NCBI RefSeq assembly: GCF_001028705.1
Contig: NZ_CP011770.1
Location: forward strand, 561,501 to 625,500
Reading direction: 5' to 3'
Length of the DNA: 64,000 bases
DNA from: Croceicoccus naphthovorans
GTDB lineage: Bacteria > Pseudomonadota > Alphaproteobacteria > Sphingomonadales > Sphingomonadaceae
In this document: positions 17,181-26,572 of the stretch, one piece after another
How positions within the stretch are numbered: position 1 is the first letter of the stretch
How the letters are laid out: every line of letters begins with the position of its first letter
The notes under the pieces: generated by a model
What the model was told of the DNA's origin: nothing
The model's database searches: none
The model's input: the letters and a program-made list of their open reading frames with translations, nothing else
Translations under genes and position numbers: made by a program

Positions 17181-19010
17181 TTAAAGGCCCGCAAGCGCCA
17201 GCATCGCCGAGCCGCCTTTTTCCGCGCCGTCTGCCCCGGCGCGCATCATCGCGAACAGTTCGCGGCCCACGCCCATCGCGGCGGGCGGGGCGGCGGCGGG
17301 TTGCCGGGCGGATAGGTCGGCTGTGGTTGAAAGCGTGCCAGCATGCGCGTCGACGCGGATCAGGTCGCCGTCCTGAAGATAGGCGAGCGGCCCGCTGACG
17401 CCGCTCACGTCTGCCAGAGCCTCTGGCGTGCAGTGGATCGCGGCGGGGACTTTGCCCGATGCGCCGGACATGCGCCCGTCGGTGACGAGCGCGACCTTGA
17501 ACCCGCGGTCCTGCAACACGCCCAGCGGCGGAGTCAGCTTGTGCAATTCGGGCATGCCGTTGGCGCGCGGCCCCTGAAAGCGGACGACGACGACAACGTC
17601 ACGGTCGAGTTCGCCGGCCTTGAACGCCTTGGCGACAGCCTCTTGCGTCTCGAACACCCGGGCGGGGGCCTCTATCACATAGCGTTCGTTATCGACCGCG
17701 CTGGTCTTGATCGTCGCGCGGCCGAGGTTGCCGGTGAGCAGCCGCATGCCGCCATCGGGCTGGAACGGATCCGAAACGGGCGACAGCATCGTCGGGTCGA
17801 GCGGATCGGCGGGCGCGGCCTGCCACGACAGATCCTTGTCGTTAAGGACCGGCTCTTGCGCATAGTCGGACAGGCTCTGCCCGCCGACGGTGACGATATC
17901 GTCGTGCGCCAACCCCGCATCGAGCAATTCGCGAATGACATAGCCCATACCGCCCGCCGCTTGGAAATGGTTCACGTCGCCCGAACCGTTGGGATAGACG
18001 CGGGCCAGCAGCGGCACGTCTTTCGACAGTTCGTCGAAATCGCTCCAGTCCACGAGCACACCCGCCGCGCGTGCGAAGGCGGGGATATGCAGCGCGTGAT
18101 TGGTCGATCCGCCCGTTGCCAGCAGGCCGACGATGGCGTTGACGATTGCCTTTTCGTCCACGCATCTTGCCAACGGGCGCGGATTGGAACCGCGGGTCGA
18201 GATCGTGGCCAGCTGCTGGACGGCGGCGCGGGTCAGGGCGCTACGCAGGGGCGTGTTCGGCGGCACGAAGGCCGCGCCCGGCATGTGCAGGCCCATCATC
18301 TCCATCATCATCTGGTTGGAGTTGGCGGTGCCATAGAACGTGCATGTGCCCGGCGCGTGATAGCTGGCGCTCTCGCTGGCCAGCAATTCGTCGCGCCCGA
18401 CCTTGCCCTCTGCATAGAGCTGGCGGGTCTTCTGCTTTTCCTTGTTGGCGATGCCGCTGGGCATCGGCCCGCTGGGCACGAACACGCCCGCAAGGTGGCC
18501 AAACCGCAAGGCGCCGATCAGCAGGCCCGGCACGATCTTGTCGCAGATGCCAAGCAGGGCCATGCCGTCGTACATTTCGTGGGACAGCGCCACCGCCGTC
18601 GACAGGGCAATGGTGTCGCGGCTGAATAGCGACAGGTCCATGCCGTCCTGCCCCTGCGTCACACCGTCGCACATGGCAGGCACGCCGCCAGCCACCTGCA
18701 TGGTCGCACCGACTTCGCGGGCATAGAGCTTCATCGCCTCAGGGTATCGGCCATAGGGCTGATGCGCGGACAGCATGTCGTTGTAGGCGGTGACGATGGC
18801 GAGGTTCGGGGCCTTGCCGCCGCCGATGCTGGCCTTGTCGTCCCCCATCGCGGCATAGCCATGAGCAAGGTTGGAGCAGGACAGCGCGGTGCGGTCGGGG
18901 TGCCGATCCGCTTCGCGATCCATCAGGTCGAGATAGCGTTGCCGACTGTCACGGCTTCTTTCGACAATACGGGCGGTTACCCGGGCAAGGGTAGGGTGCA
19001 GATCGGCCAC
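17181..19010 (-). CDS. edd: 6-phosphogluconate dehydratase
   Basis: Iron-sulfur dehydratase that converts 6-phosphogluconate to KDPG. 609 residues, standard for the IlvD/Edd family. Recognisable segments are [60 protein letters not shown] (cluster cysteine) and [15 protein letters not shown]. It lies between zwf (125 bp upstream) and eda (nine bases downstream) and supplies Eda directly. With no phosphofructokinase in the window, this pathway is plausibly the main glycolytic route, as in other sphingomonads. Confidence 0.96.
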   Translation of the reverse strand: MADLHPTLARVTARIVERSRDSRQRYLDLMDREADRHPDRTALSCSNLAHGYAAMGDDKASIGGGKAPNLAIVTAYNDMLSAHQPYGRYPEAMKLYAREVGATMQVAGGVPAMCDGVTQGQDGMDLSLFSRDTIALSTAVALSHEMYDGMALLGICDKIVPGLLIGALRFGHLAGVFVPSGPMPSGIANKEKQKTRQLYAEGKVGRDELLASESASYHAPGTCTFYGTANSNQMMMEMMGLHMPGAAFVPPNTPLRSALTRAAVQQLATISTRGSNPRPLARCVDEKAIVNAIVGLLATGGSTNHALHIPAFARAAGVLVDWSDFDELSKDVPLLARVYPNGSGDVNHFQAAGGMGYVIRELLDAGLAHDDIVTVGGQSLSDYAQEPVLNDKDLSWQAAPADPLDPTMLSPVSDPFQPDGGMRLLTGNLGRATIKTSAVDNERYVIEAPARVFETQEAVAKAFKAGELDRDVVVVVRFQGPRANGMPELHKLTPPLGVLQDRGFKVALVTDGRMSGASGKVPAAIHCTPEALADVSGVSGPLAYLQDGDLIRVDAHAGTLSTTADLSARQPAAAPPAAMGVGRELFAMMRAGADGAEKGGSAMLALAGL

Positions 19011-19134
19011 GATAATCCTTTTCGGCTTTCAGGCGAATCCGGGGCTCCCTCTTCCCGTTTTCGCGGTGCAGCATAACGAATGTTCGCTGCACTGCAACCG
19101 GGGGCGGGCCCGGAAAGTGCAGCCGCGTTGTGCC

Positions 19135-20598
19135 TTATTCGTGCCAGGTCACGCCATCGCGTTCGGCCAGCGCGATGGACGCAGAGGGGCCCCAGCTTCC
19201 GGCGGTGTACGTTTTCGGCGTCATGCCTTCCTCGGCCCAAGTCTCCCGGATCGCGTCGATCCAGTGCCACTGGGCCTCCACCTCGTCACGCCGGACGAAC
19301 AGGGTCTGGTCGCCCTCGACAAGATCGAGCAGCAGCCGTTCGTAAGCGATGCGCCGTTCCGGCCCGGCGAAGGCATCGGGCATGGCGATATCCAGCGGAA
19401 CCTGCCGCAGGCGAATGCCGCCACGATCCAGCCCCGGCACCTTGGCCATGAGCGAGAGGCGGATGTTCTCACGCGGCTGGATGCCGATGACCAGCGTGTT
19501 GGGCAGGGTTTTCGCGCCGCGACCTTCGAAGATGGAGAACGGCACGTTGCGGAACTTCACGATGATTTCGGTGGTGCGTTCGGGTAGGCGCTTGCCGGTG
19601 CGCAGATAGAACGGCACGCCCTTCCAGCGCCAGTTGTCGATATGCGCCTTGATCGCGACGAACGTCTCGGTGTCGCTGTCGCGGCCCAGCTCCTCGTCGT
19701 ACCCCGGCACCGCGCCACCGTTGATCGCGCCTGCCTTGTATTGGCCGGTGACGGTCTCGTTCGCGGCGACATGGCGCAGGGCGCGCAGGACTTTCACCTT
19801 CTCATCGCGTACGGCAGTGGCGTCGAAGCTGGTCGGCGGCTCCATCGCGACAAGAGCGAGGAGCTGGAGCATGTGGTTCTGCACCATGTCGCGCAGCGCG
19901 CCGCTGCCGTCGTAATATCCGGCCCGCGATTCAAGGCCCACGGTCTCGGCCACGGTGATCTGCACGTGGTCGATGTGCGCGGCGTTCCAAAGCGGTTCGA
20001 ACAGGATGTTGGCGAAGCGCAGCGCCAGCAGGTTCTGCACCGTCTCCTTACCGAGATAATGGTCGATGCGGAAAATGCGGTTTTCCGGGAAGGCCCCGGC
20101 CACCGCGTCGTTGATCTGGCACGACGTGGCCAGGTCGGTGCCCAGCGGTTTTTCCAGCCCGATGCGGACGTTGCCGCCAGTTTCGTTTGGGGCCAGCCCG
20201 TTGGCGGCCAGCCCCTTGATCGTCGGCTCGAAAAGCGAGGGCGCGGTCGAAAGGAAGATCGACAGACCCTCATCCTCGTTCGTGCCGACCAGGCCAACGC
20301 ATTTTGCCAGCGCGTCGAAGCCTTCGGGGGTCGATGCGTCGAGGTCCTGATAGCGCAGACGCGACAGGAACGGGTCGATCTCTATCTGCCGGCCCGAGGG
20401 CAGGAACTTTTCGAGCGCTGCGGCGGCGAAATTGCGAAAGCTCTCGTCCGTATGTTCCGACCGCGCGGTGCCGATCACCTCTATATTCGCGGGCAGCAAC
20501 CCGTCCGACGTCAGCGCGCAGAGCGAGGGGAGCAACATGCGCTGCGACAGATCGCCGGTCGCGCCGAAGAGCAGGAGCTTGCTGGCCGAAAACGTCAT
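19135..20598 (-). CDS. zwf: Glucose-6-phosphate 1-dehydrogenase
   Basis: Oxidises glucose 6-phosphate to 6-phosphogluconolactone with NADP or NAD. 487 residues from ATG 20598; the frame extends to 20733, but the N-terminus SKLLLFGATGDLSQRMLLPSL, the dinucleotide-binding GATGDLxxR motif, fits the 20598 start. The active-site signature RIDHYLGKETVQN is present. The substrate-binding segments FYLRTGKRL and YERLLLDLVEGDQTLFVRRDE also fit. It is first in the Entner-Doudoroff cluster. No pgl gene for the lactonase step is seen nearby. Confidence 0.95.
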   Translation of the reverse strand: MTFSASKLLLFGATGDLSQRMLLPSLCALTSDGLLPANIEVIGTARSEHTDESFRNFAAAALEKFLPSGRQIEIDPFLSRLRYQDLDASTPEGFDALAKCVGLVGTNEDEGLSIFLSTAPSLFEPTIKGLAANGLAPNETGGNVRIGLEKPLGTDLATSCQINDAVAGAFPENRIFRIDHYLGKETVQNLLALRFANILFEPLWNAAHIDHVQITVAETVGLESRAGYYDGSGALRDMVQNHMLQLLALVAMEPPTSFDATAVRDEKVKVLRALRHVAANETVTGQYKAGAINGGAVPGYDEELGRDSDTETFVAIKAHIDNWRWKGVPFYLRTGKRLPERTTEIIVKFRNVPFSIFEGRGAKTLPNTLVIGIQPRENIRLSLMAKVPGLDRGGIRLRQVPLDIAMPDAFAGPERRIAYERLLLDLVEGDQTLFVRRDEVEAQWHWIDAIRETWAEEGMTPKTYTAGSWGPSASIALAERDGVTWHE

Positions 20599-20800
20599 GC
20601 GCGAAGCCGCGATGCAGAAAAGGTCATGGCCGCAAATCGTCTCCACTTGGGTTGAGCGCGGCACCGTTAGCAAGCGCAGCACGCCAAGGCCAGTAGTTGC
20701 GAACCGTTCAACGCAGGATTGCCGGTCCGTCATCGAGGTCTATGGACGGCCGTATATGATAACGTTCACAATATAGCAATCCTGCGGCTTTCGTCCGTCC

Positions 20801-21601
20801 TTAGGTAGCCTGCACGGTAATCTGCTTATCCAGCATTTCCGCCATGCCGTAGGACGTCAGGAAGCTTACCTCTGCGGCATCGCGACCCACGCCGATCTTC
20901 ACCACCTCCGCCGGGTCGGCCATGCCGGTCGCATCGACAAGGTGCCAGCTGCCGGTGCCGGCAGGACCGTCGAGATCGGCCAGAAACACTTCCGCCAGCG
21001 CGTGAAAGTCTTGCGGATCCACGTTCGGGGCATAGCCGCTGACATAGCGGGCCGGGATCGCCGACGCGCGGGCAAGGGTGATGACCACGTGCGCGTAATC
21101 GCGGCACACGCCGCGCCGTTCGACGAAGCTGTCGAGCGCGGTAGTTGTCGCGACGCTCGATCCCGGTTCATAACTGAACTTGCCCGCCACCCAGTCGCGG
21201 ATCGCGGCGATCCGTCCGCCGCCGGTGGTGTCGCCGAACTCCGCCTCGACAAAGGACTGGAACCGGTCTCCGGGGCAGAAACGGCTGTCGAACAGATAGG
21301 GCACCGTTTCGCCCGGCAGGTCGTGCGGGGCAAGATTGGGCAGACTGGCAATGTCGGGCAGGGTGCGGGTGATGTCCGCCTCTATCGCATATTCGGCGGT
21401 GAAGTCGCCCTGCGTGCGCAGCCAGATGCGTTCGCCGATCGCGTCCTCCCCCGCGACGCGTGCACAGTGCTCTGTCGCAGACATCGTCAGGCCGGGGCCG
21501 GACAGGATCTGTTCGGGAATGGCCGCGCCTTCCATCTGCAACAGGAAGTCGGTCGGCTTGGCAAAGCGATAGGCAATCCGGGCGGTGACGGAGATGGGCA
21601 T
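20801..21601 (-). CDS. Transglutaminase-like cysteine peptidase family protein
   Basis: 266 residues with a beta-rich N-terminal region and a transglutaminase-like core. The catalytic triad is visible as C in RRGVCRDYAHV, H in DFHALAEVFL and D in WHLVDATG. Bacterial members of this family are usually peptidases or amidases rather than cross-linkers, and this cytoplasmic form has no signal peptide. The gene is separated from zwf by about 200 bp and reads in the same direction. Substrate is unknown. Confidence 0.85.
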   Translation of the reverse strand: MPISVTARIAYRFAKPTDFLLQMEGAAIPEQILSGPGLTMSATEHCARVAGEDAIGERIWLRTQGDFTAEYAIEADITRTLPDIASLPNLAPHDLPGETVPYLFDSRFCPGDRFQSFVEAEFGDTTGGGRIAAIRDWVAGKFSYEPGSSVATTTALDSFVERRGVCRDYAHVVITLARASAIPARYVSGYAPNVDPQDFHALAEVFLADLDGPAGTGSWHLVDATGMADPAEVVKIGVGRDAAEVSFLTSYGMAEMLDKQITVQAT

Positions 21602-21696
21602 AAATCTCTTTTGTGCTGGGTGTTGGCGTTCAGGCCCCTAACGCGTTGGATCGCGCTTCTATCCGAAGCCCGGTCGATTATTCGAGGTTGGCGCGA

Positions 21697-22122
21697 TTAT
21701 TCGCCCATCAGGTGGAGGGCTACCTCGCGTCGATGCGGGCGGGCGCGGTGTTCAACCAGGTAGACGCCCTGCCACGTACCCAGTACCGGCGCACCGCCCG
21801 CAACCGGTATCGACAGCGAAACGCCGGTCAGCACCGACTTCAGATGCGCGGGCATATCGTCCGGCCCTTCGCAATCGTGCAGCCATCCGCCGTTTTCGGG
21901 CGCGATCCGGTCCAGCCAATCGACGATATCGTCCTGCACTTCGGGCGCGGCGTTCTCCTGAATCGTCAAAGAGGCGGAGGTGTGGCGGCAGAACACGGTC
22001 AGCAAGCCGCTCTCCATCCCGCTATCGCGCACGAAACCGCCGATCCTGCGTGTGATCTCCGTCAGGCCGCGTCCGCCCGTTTCGATGACCAGCCTGTCGC
22101 TTGCCTGTCGCATCGTCGCCAT
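21697..22122 (-). CDS. YjbQ family (UPF0047) protein
   Basis: 141 residues of the YjbQ family, some members of which have thiamine-phosphate synthase activity in vitro. The signature VFCRHTSASLTIQENAAPEV with its conserved histidine and the C-terminal QGVYLVEHRARPHRREV are clear. It is divergent from the diacylglycerol-kinase-like gene, with 161 bp between them that hold the palindromic promoter described separately. Its role in this organism is not evident. Confidence 0.9.
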   Translation of the reverse strand: MATMRQASDRLVIETGGRGLTEITRRIGGFVRDSGMESGLLTVFCRHTSASLTIQENAAPEVQDDIVDWLDRIAPENGGWLHDCEGPDDMPAHLKSVLTGVSLSIPVAGGAPVLGTWQGVYLVEHRARPHRREVALHLMGE

Positions 22123-22257
22123 ATCCCGTCATCCCATCCGTCGCACCGGCAACCGGATCGGCCATCCCGTTGGGATTCAATTCGAATCCGTTTGCGATGC
22201 CGCGTTGCACAATGGCCACAGGGTGCGGATGTTTCAATTTTTTTACGATGATTTTTT

Positions 22258-22276
22258 AGCGATGGATCGCTATATG
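22258..22276 (+). promoter_or_regulatory. Palindrome AGCGATGGATCGCT fused to a TATATG -10 element
   Basis: AGCGAT-GG-ATCGCT at 22258-22271 is immediately followed by ATATG, so TATATG at 22271-22276 can act as a -10 box, with the kinase-like gene's ATG eight bases further on. The same arrangement, AGCGAT-CC-ATCGCT then ATATGG, precedes the tmRNA gene at 31556. Placement in the spacer region is typical of a repressor site. The regulator is unknown. Confidence 0.5.
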
Positions 22277-22283
22277 CCGGGGA

Positions 22284-23333
22284 ATGGATGGCACGATCTA
22301 CCAGGATTGCGACGCACCTCTCCTGGCGTTCGAGGGGGTTGACGATTCCGGCCCCGGCGACTGGGCCGGTCGGCCGCCGCGTCGGCGCGTGCCGTGGGGC
22401 GGCGCGGGCAAGATCGCGGTTATTTCCAACCCGCGCAGCCACCGCAACACCCGCCAACCGCTGACCGTTCCCGATGGTGTCGTGCTGGCCGAACCGGGTA
22501 CGCGGCCCGAATTGCGCCGCACGCTGGCAAAGCTGGCGCAGGATGGCGTTGAACTGCTGATCATCGCCGGTGGCGACGGTACCGTGCGCGACGTGCTGAC
22601 CTGCGGGGACGAGGTGTTCAAGGGCGCGCTGCCCGACATCGGCGTATTGCCCTGCGGCAAGACCAATGCGCTGGCGATCGACCTTGGCATCGCCGACGAT
22701 TGCGGCGTGGCAGAGATGGTCGACGGTTGGCGCGCGAACCGGATTACCCCGCGTCCGCCGCTGCTCGTCAATCGTCCGGGCGACAGCAGGCCGGTGCTGG
22801 GTTTCCTGTTCGGCGCGGGCACATTTGTCGATGCGACGCAGATGGCGCAGACGACGCACCGATTTGGAGCGGTCAACAATCTGGCCGTTGCCCTCTCGAT
22901 GGTGGCGGGTGCGATCAGCACGATCATGGGCAGCGACAAGTCGCCGTGGCGCGCGGGCAAGCGAATCGCGATCCGCTATGGCCAGGATGCGAAACCCCGC
23001 CACGGCGCTGCGACGCACAGCGTGGGCCATCGCTTTCTGTTCATGGCGTCCACAATGCACAAGATGCCGATGGACCTGTGCGCCTTTGGCCCGACCCGCG
23101 CGGGCCTAAAGACGCTGGTCGTCGATGCCCCACCGCGCCGGTTCCTGCGCAATCTGATCCGTCTGCTGCGCGGCCGGGATGATGAACGGATGGAGCGCGA
23201 TGGCGTCCACCGCGTCGATGCTTCGTCGATCGATCTCGAAGTCGAAGGCGGCTTTGTGCTGGATGGAGAAGTGTTCCCCGAAGGCGCCTATGTCTTGAGC
23301 GAAGGCAAGCCCATCGCTTTCGTCACCCCCTGA
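22284..23333 (+). CDS. Diacylglycerol kinase/sphingosine kinase-like (DAGK catalytic) protein
   Basis: 349 residues with a DAGK catalytic domain. After a poorly conserved 40-residue start comes KIAVISNPRSHRNTRQPL, then the nucleotide-binding motif IIAGGDGTVRDVLT and LPCGKTNALAIDLGI. The C-terminal beta domain ends VEGGFVLDGEVFPEGAYVLS, as in LCB5/YegS-like lipid kinases. It probably phosphorylates a lipid such as diacylglycerol, giving phosphatidic acid; substrate choice is inferred. The ATG is very close to a promoter-like box, so a leaderless or later start is possible. The next gene follows after seven bases. Confidence 0.8.
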   Translation: MDGTIYQDCDAPLLAFEGVDDSGPGDWAGRPPRRRVPWGGAGKIAVISNPRSHRNTRQPLTVPDGVVLAEPGTRPELRRTLAKLAQDGVELLIIAGGDGTVRDVLTCGDEVFKGALPDIGVLPCGKTNALAIDLGIADDCGVAEMVDGWRANRITPRPPLLVNRPGDSRPVLGFLFGAGTFVDATQMAQTTHRFGAVNNLAVALSMVAGAISTIMGSDKSPWRAGKRIAIRYGQDAKPRHGAATHSVGHRFLFMASTMHKMPMDLCAFGPTRAGLKTLVVDAPPRRFLRNLIRLLRGRDDERMERDGVHRVDASSIDLEVEGGFVLDGEVFPEGAYVLSEGKPIAFVTP

Positions 23334-23340
23334 TCGCACG

Positions 23341-24255
23341 ATGCCTGTCGAACCGCTTGCCGAACGGGTGGATAGCGCCCTGTCGGTTCCTGTCCGGTCC
23401 GAGATCGCGGCCTTCGCGGCGCGCTTGGCGAAAGAGGCGAATGCGCGGGCGGTCCTGTTCTATGGCTCGAACTTGCGTAGCGGCTCGCTGGAGGGTGTGC
23501 TCGACTTCTACGTCCTGACATGGGGGCCGCGCGAACGGGGCCTGTGGCCGCGCGTCGGCTATCACGAGATGGAAACCGAGGGCGGCGAAACGCTGCGCGC
23601 CAAGGTGGCGGAGATGCGGCTGACGACCTTCGCCCACGCCGCATCGGGACAGCATCTCGATACCACGATCTGGGCGCGCTTCGTCCAACCCGCGACGATC
23701 GCTTGGGCTGCCGATGATGCCGCACGCGATGCGGTGGCCAGCGCGATCAGGGCGGCGGCGGTGACGGCAGGGCGCTTTGCCGCCGCGCTGGGGCCGGAAC
23801 GCGGTGCGGAGCGCGACTATTGGCAAGCGCTTTTCCGCGCAACCTATCGCGCCGAGCTGCGTGTCGAAAAGCCGGGGCGGGAACAGCAGATCCTGAACTT
23901 TGGCGCCGAGCATTTCGAAGGCCTGATCCCCGCCGCATGGCAGGCAGGTGGCGTCGCTTTCGCGCGTGACGGTGAAACCTTGCAGCCGGACCTGAGCGAG
24001 CCCGAACGCAAACGCATCCTGACCCGCTGGCACCGTCGGCGCAGGGCGGGCAAGCCGCTGAACGTCGTGCGCCTGCTGCGCGCGGCGACGACGTTTGAGG
24101 GCGGTGCGCGCTATCTGGCGTGGAAGGTGGAGCGGCATACCGGCGTCGCGGTTCCGCTAACGCCGTTTCAGGAACGCCACCCGCTGGTCAGCGCCCCGGT
24201 TCTGATCACGAATTACCTGCGGGCGCGCAGGCGCGCCGCAAAGGGCGGACGCTAA
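23341..24255 (+). CDS. Putative TAM41-like CDP-diacylglycerol synthase (nucleotidyltransferase fold)
   Basis: 304 residues of no obvious bacterial family. VLFYGSNLRSGSLEGVLDFYVL matches the nucleotidyltransferase core of the mitochondrial cytidylyltransferase TAM41 (YGS...DF). A later WARFVQPATIAWAADDAARD resembles its conserved YxAGRLxKPV region, and YRAELRVEKPGREQQIL resembles the YxGDxR...EN segment. TAM41 makes CDP-diacylglycerol from phosphatidic acid. The location seven bases behind a lipid-kinase-like gene, which could make phosphatidic acid, supports a lipid role. This is inference from motif reading; other nucleotidyltransferases remain possible. Confidence 0.5.
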   Translation: MPVEPLAERVDSALSVPVRSEIAAFAARLAKEANARAVLFYGSNLRSGSLEGVLDFYVLTWGPRERGLWPRVGYHEMETEGGETLRAKVAEMRLTTFAHAASGQHLDTTIWARFVQPATIAWAADDAARDAVASAIRAAAVTAGRFAAALGPERGAERDYWQALFRATYRAELRVEKPGREQQILNFGAEHFEGLIPAAWQAGGVAFARDGETLQPDLSEPERKRILTRWHRRRRAGKPLNVVRLLRAATTFEGGARYLAWKVERHTGVAVPLTPFQERHPLVSAPVLITNYLRARRRAAKGGR

Positions 24256-24279
24256 CCGCATCCGCCCGTTCGAGCTATT

Positions 24280-24669
24280 TTACGAAGCCTTCTTGTAAGG
24301 TACGAAATCGCCAAGGAAGACGACCCCGCTCCAGAAACCGGACGAATCGTGCATCTGCACGGTATCGATATCGCAGAGCCGGTGGTTGAACGGCGTCATG
24401 ACCATGATGTCGTTACGGTCCAGCGAACGCGTGCCGTTTTCGGGCCGGTTCACGTACAGCGTCGATCCCATGTCGAACACGATGGCGGTGTCTTCGTAAA
24501 TCGTGCTGCTGCGCACGCGGTTCAGGTCGATGCACTTCACCGGATCACCGGCAACGCGCCCTTCCAGCTTTTCGGCCAGACGGGTTTCGGGGTCTTTCTT
24601 GGCGGCGGCTGCGGGCGACGCGATCAGCGCGGCCATGGCAGCGGCGACAAGGATCTTGGCGGTTTTCAT
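24280..24669 (-). CDS. Secreted small protein, DUF6491-like
   Basis: 129 residues with a cleavable signal peptide (MKTAKILVAAAMAALIASPAAAA). The mature part contains KCIDLNRVRSSTIYEDTAIVF and a later CDIDTVQM, two cysteines that probably form a disulfide. This CI...tIVFD...YVN pattern recalls the DUF6491 family of periplasmic proteins common in sphingomonads and xanthomonads. Function is unknown. It converges with the TAM41-like gene and is about 70 bp downstream of the tldD-containing strand's end. Confidence 0.7.
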   Translation of the reverse strand: MKTAKILVAAAMAALIASPAAAAKKDPETRLAEKLEGRVAGDPVKCIDLNRVRSSTIYEDTAIVFDMGSTLYVNRPENGTRSLDRNDIMVMTPFNHRLCDIDTVQMHDSSGFWSGVVFLGDFVPYKKAS

Positions 24670-24742
24670 TGTCTCGCTCCTTCAGGGCCGAGTCGTAGCA
24701 CAATACCGCTGAACCGTCGCTGACCCGCTGTAGCGGCGTGTA

Positions 24743-26185
24743 TCAGCCGCCGTCGGTGCCGCCGACGGTCAGACCCTCGATCAAAAGCGTGGGCTGACCG
24801 ATGCCGACGGGCACGCCCTGACCGGCCTTGCCGCATACGCCGACACCTTCATCCAGCGCGAAATCGTTGCCGATGCCGACAATCCTGGTCAGCGCGGTTA
24901 CCCCGTCGCCGATCAGCGTCGCGCCCTTGATCGGGGCCACGGCTTTGCCGTTCTCGACCTTCCACGCCTCGGTACAGGAGAACACGAATTTGCCCGATAC
25001 GATGTCGACCTGCCCCCCGCCGAAGTTCTTGGCCCAGATGCCGGTCTTCATGCGCGAAAGCAGTTCCTCTGGCTCGTCCTCGCCCGCGGTCATGAAGGTA
25101 TTGGTCATGCGCGGCATCGGGGCGTGGGCATAGGACTGGCGGCGGCCGTTGCCGGTGGGTTCCACGCCCATAAGGCGGGCATTCAACCGGTCCTGCATAT
25201 AGCCTTTAAGGATGCCATCCTCGATCAGCACGTTTTCGCGCGTCGGCGTGCCTTCGTCATCGATGGTCAGCGATCCGCGCCGCCCGGCAATCGATCCGTC
25301 GTCCACCACCGTCACGCCGGGGGCGGCCACGCGCTCTCCGATGCGGCCCGTGAAAACGCTGGTCTTCTTGCGGTTGAAGTCGCCTTCCAGCCCGTGTCCC
25401 ACAGCCTCGTGCAACAGCACGCCGGGCCAGCCGGGGGCAAGCAGCACGGGGCAGATGCCAGCCGGAGCAGCCACACTCTCCAGGTTGGTCATCGCCTGTT
25501 CCAGCGCGCGGTCCAGCCCGCGGCCCCATACCGCCGGATCAAACAGGTCGTCGTACATCCGCCGCCCGCCCATGCCGAACGTGCCGGTTTCGCGCCGCCC
25601 GTTCACCTCAGCGACGATGGCGATGTTGAGCCGCACCAGCGGACGCACGTCGAGCGCGGTAAACCCGTCGGGCCGCACGATTTCCACCACTGACCAGTTG
25701 CCGACCAGCGAGGCCGTCACCTGCTTCACGCGAGGATCGCGGGCGCGGGCGGCGGCGTCGATCGTCTCCAGCAGCTTTACCTTCTCGGCAAAGGAGATCG
25801 CATCGAGCGGGCTTTCGTCGGTGTAGAGATGCCGGTTGGTCGGGCGCGGCGGCGCGGCCAAGGGCCGGTCGGTCGGGTCCAGCAGGCTCAGTGTCTCGCT
25901 CGCCCGACGGATCGCGTCTGCCGAAATCTCGTTGGCGTGGGCAAAGCCCGTCGTTTCGCCCGATATACCGCGCAGGCCAAAGCCGCCTTCGCGCGAATAG
26001 TCGGCGGTCTTCAACCGGCCATCGTCGAATACCAGCGATTCGGACGTGGTAAATTGCAGGAAAAGCTCACCATCGTCGCAAGAGGACAACGCATTCGCCG
26101 TCAATCTACGCGCAGTTTCAGGATCGAGCATATCGCCGCGATAAAGCAGCGAGCGGGGATCGGCGGGGGACTCCATCATCGCCAT
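24743..26185 (-). CDS. tldD: Metalloprotease TldD
   Basis: 480-residue TldD subunit of the TldD/TldE (PmbA) protease, which processes small peptides such as microcin precursors and CcdA. The zinc motif HEAVGHGLEGD at about 259-269 with a downstream glutamate region (SLTIDDEGTP) identifies the catalytic TldD partner rather than TldE. Other conserved parts are GFGLRGISGETTGFAHANE and the C-terminal IVGIGNDFALDEGVGVCGKAGQ. The start could be any of the first methionines. No pmbA/tldE gene is in the window. Confidence 0.94.
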   Translation of the reverse strand: MAMMESPADPRSLLYRGDMLDPETARRLTANALSSCDDGELFLQFTTSESLVFDDGRLKTADYSREGGFGLRGISGETTGFAHANEISADAIRRASETLSLLDPTDRPLAAPPRPTNRHLYTDESPLDAISFAEKVKLLETIDAAARARDPRVKQVTASLVGNWSVVEIVRPDGFTALDVRPLVRLNIAIVAEVNGRRETGTFGMGGRRMYDDLFDPAVWGRGLDRALEQAMTNLESVAAPAGICPVLLAPGWPGVLLHEAVGHGLEGDFNRKKTSVFTGRIGERVAAPGVTVVDDGSIAGRRGSLTIDDEGTPTRENVLIEDGILKGYMQDRLNARLMGVEPTGNGRRQSYAHAPMPRMTNTFMTAGEDEPEELLSRMKTGIWAKNFGGGQVDIVSGKFVFSCTEAWKVENGKAVAPIKGATLIGDGVTALTRIVGIGNDFALDEGVGVCGKAGQGVPVGIGQPTLLIEGLTVGGTDGG

Positions 26186-26255
26186 ATAGGCACAAATGAA
26201 ACCGGATCGGAAGTTGAAACGACATTTGCCCCTGGCAGGGCGCGAACGTTGGCGT

Positions 26256-26492
26256 TCAGGCGGCCCCGTCGGGGATGGGCGCGCCGGTCACGTCGTGGGC
26301 CGGTCCGCCTTTCAGCACGAAGCGACGGTCGCAATAGCCGCAGTCGACGTAGCCCTTCTCGTCGATTTCCAGCCAGACGCGCGGGTGGCCCAGCGCGGCG
26401 GATTGGAACCCGTCGCGGGCGCGAATGTCGCTGGCGCCATCGCACTTCACGCGGGCGCTCTCGACATGAATGGTTTCGGGTGCCTGAGTCAT
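26256..26492 (-). CDS. zf-CHCC domain protein (NDUFS6-like zinc finger)
   Basis: 78 residues from ATG 26492; the frame extends upstream by 15 codons. Conserved zinc ligands are seen as C in VKCDGAS, H in ALGHPRVWLEID and the pair in YVDCGYCDRRFVL, the C-H-C-C arrangement of the NDUFS6/zf-CHCC family. In alphaproteobacteria such proteins are homologues of the complex I subunit that binds zinc and are often small stand-alone genes. It is divergent from the ABC ATPase gene, with about 80 bp between their chosen starts. Confidence 0.85.
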   Translation of the reverse strand: MTQAPETIHVESARVKCDGASDIRARDGFQSAALGHPRVWLEIDEKGYVDCGYCDRRFVLKGGPAHDVTGAPIPDGAA

Positions 26493-26572
26493 CGTCGGCG
26501 CTGTTACCAACGGTGCTGCCTTGCCGCAAGCGGGCATAAACGCGATGCTTGCGCCCGTCGCATAGCTGGCGC

